Positions 63,308 through 64,000 of a stretch of 64,000 bases of DNA are shown piece by piece (the first letter of the stretch is position 1; every line of letters begins with the position of its first letter). The DNA comes from Oscillospiraceae bacterium (GTDB lineage Bacteria > Bacillota > Clostridia > Oscillospirales > Ruminococcaceae). The DNA is taken from positions 1 to 64,000 of the forward strand of contig SVNC01000007.1 of the NCBI GenBank assembly GCA_015067025.1, in the 5' to 3' direction. The notes beneath the pieces were generated by a model. That model was not told the origin of the DNA and made no database searches. It saw nothing but the letters and a program-made list of their open reading frames with translations. The translations under genes were made by a program, and so were the position numbers.

Positions 63308-64000
63308 ATGGACGGAGAAAGCATTTTAAAGGTAACGGGGATACTTCTCGAATACCTTATACCAACTCTTAAAATATTCGGCTTTACGCTACTGTTTTCA
63401 ATACCTCTCGGTATGGTGGTAGCCTGCCTTAAAATGTGTAAGATAAAACCGATATCCTGGCTTACAAACGTATACATACTGATAATGAGAGGCACGCCTC
63501 TCATGCTTCAGGTAATCGTTGTATATTACGCTCTTCCCTATATCAGAATGATAGAGGGTCTGCCCGATTTTCTTAAAAATATGCTGTCAGGAATAGACGT
63601 TGCATCTGATGACTTTATGTTCGGTGCGGTACTCACAGCCTTTGTACTGAACTATGCCGCATATTTTGCAGAAATATTCAGAGGCGGAATTGAAGCAATG
63701 CCCAAAGGACAATATGAAGCGGCGGCGGCACTCGGTATGACAAGGCCCCAGACCTTCTTCAGAATTATTCTGCCTCAGGTTATAAAAAAGATAGTACCCG
63801 CGTCATCAAACGAAGTAATAACACTTGTCAAGGATACGTCCCTTGCCAACGTAGTAGCCTATGCTGAAATCACCTTAAAGGCAAAACAACAGATGATGAA
63901 CTACAGCTCGCTCATACCTTTATTTATTGCAGGCGTATTCTATTTTGCAATGGCAATGATACTTACCTTCCTCTTCTCCTTTATAGAGAAGAAGCTGAAC
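63308..64000 (+). CDS. Polar amino acid ABC transporter permease (partial, runs off the window)
   Basis: The frame is open from ATG 63308 to the window end (231 codons, no stop). It begins LKIFGFTLLFSIPLGMVVAC and has the HisM/GlnP-type sequence IMRGTPLMLQVIVVYYALPY, NYAAYFAEIFRGGIEAMPKG and the EAA loop EAAAALGMTRPQTFFRI, followed by IPLFIAGVFYFAMAMIL. Members take up polar amino acids with a binding protein and a HisP/GlnQ ATPase, which should lie just beyond the window. GGAAAGGAAATATA precedes the start. Little of the C-terminus is missing. Confidence 0.93.
   Translation, partial: MDGESILKVTGILLEYLIPTLKIFGFTLLFSIPLGMVVACLKMCKIKPISWLTNVYILIMRGTPLMLQVIVVYYALPYIRMIEGLPDFLKNMLSGIDVASDDFMFGAVLTAFVLNYAAYFAEIFRGGIEAMPKGQYEAAAALGMTRPQTFFRIILPQVIKKIVPASSNEVITLVKDTSLANVVAYAEITLKAKQQMMNYSSLIPLFIAGVFYFAMAMILTFLFSFIEKKLN

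Overview
The window looks like chromosomal DNA of a flagellated Clostridia-class Firmicute, most likely a gut-type Oscillospiraceae/Ruminococcaceae relative. This rests on the clostridial S10-spc-alpha order (secY, adk, map, KOW protein, infA, rpmJ, rpsM, rpsK, rpsD, rpoA, rplQ), a zinc-type S14, a zinc-less S4, the flgM-flgN-flgK-flgL-DUF6470-fliW-csrA-fliD-fliS order, a sigma-D type flagellar promoter, strong AGGAGG ribosome binding sites, and many Gram-positive style lipoproteins. No species is claimed. No rRNA, tRNA, CRISPR array, transposase or prophage was seen.

Layout. 1-466: repeat-rich non-coding DNA and a promoter. 467-8352: a 1,425-residue acyl-CoA dehydratase activase-like protein, an SPFH/band 7 membrane protein and a PcrA/UvrD helicase. 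8353-9295: an island of dispersed GC-rich repeats. 9296-25672: one very long ribosomal operon (S10, spc and alpha operons fused) with a promoter, a leader of about 320 nt and a terminator. 25641-27886: two lipoprotein genes, each preceded by a near-identical cassette of about 260 bp carrying terminator, promoter and ribosome binding site. 27946-36384: a late flagellar operon behind a consensus sigma-D promoter, coding for the anti-sigma factor, chaperones, hook-filament junction proteins, filament cap and the FliW-CsrA switch. 36700-42651: single genes for a sugar-isomerase family protein, a lone prepilin, a PrsA-like lipoprotein and an ABC-F ATPase.

42974-57573 is the most unusual part: about 14.5 kb read in one direction from a perfect TTGACA/TATAAT promoter. 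It holds two MacB/LolD-type ABC ATPases (the second fused to an AbrB/SpoVT-like domain), a 1,043-residue secreted solute-binding protein with extra beta-sandwich-like regions, two complete pairs of MalF/MalG-type permeases, a secreted NHL-propeller/TPR protein with a C-terminal membrane anchor, a YIP1-like membrane protein and a large secreted DUF5696-like protein. The genes abut or overlap and appear to form one glycan capture, processing and uptake system. The combination of ATPase class and permease class is not the textbook one.

57616-61136, on the minus strand, is an operon for a VTC-domain protein, a DUF4956 membrane protein and a secreted beta-helix lipoprotein. The rest holds an HtrA protease (minus strand), a small unknown protein and the start of a polar amino acid ABC permease that runs off the window end.

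Promoters, hairpins and repeats were found by eye. Domain names come from recognised motifs, not from database searches.
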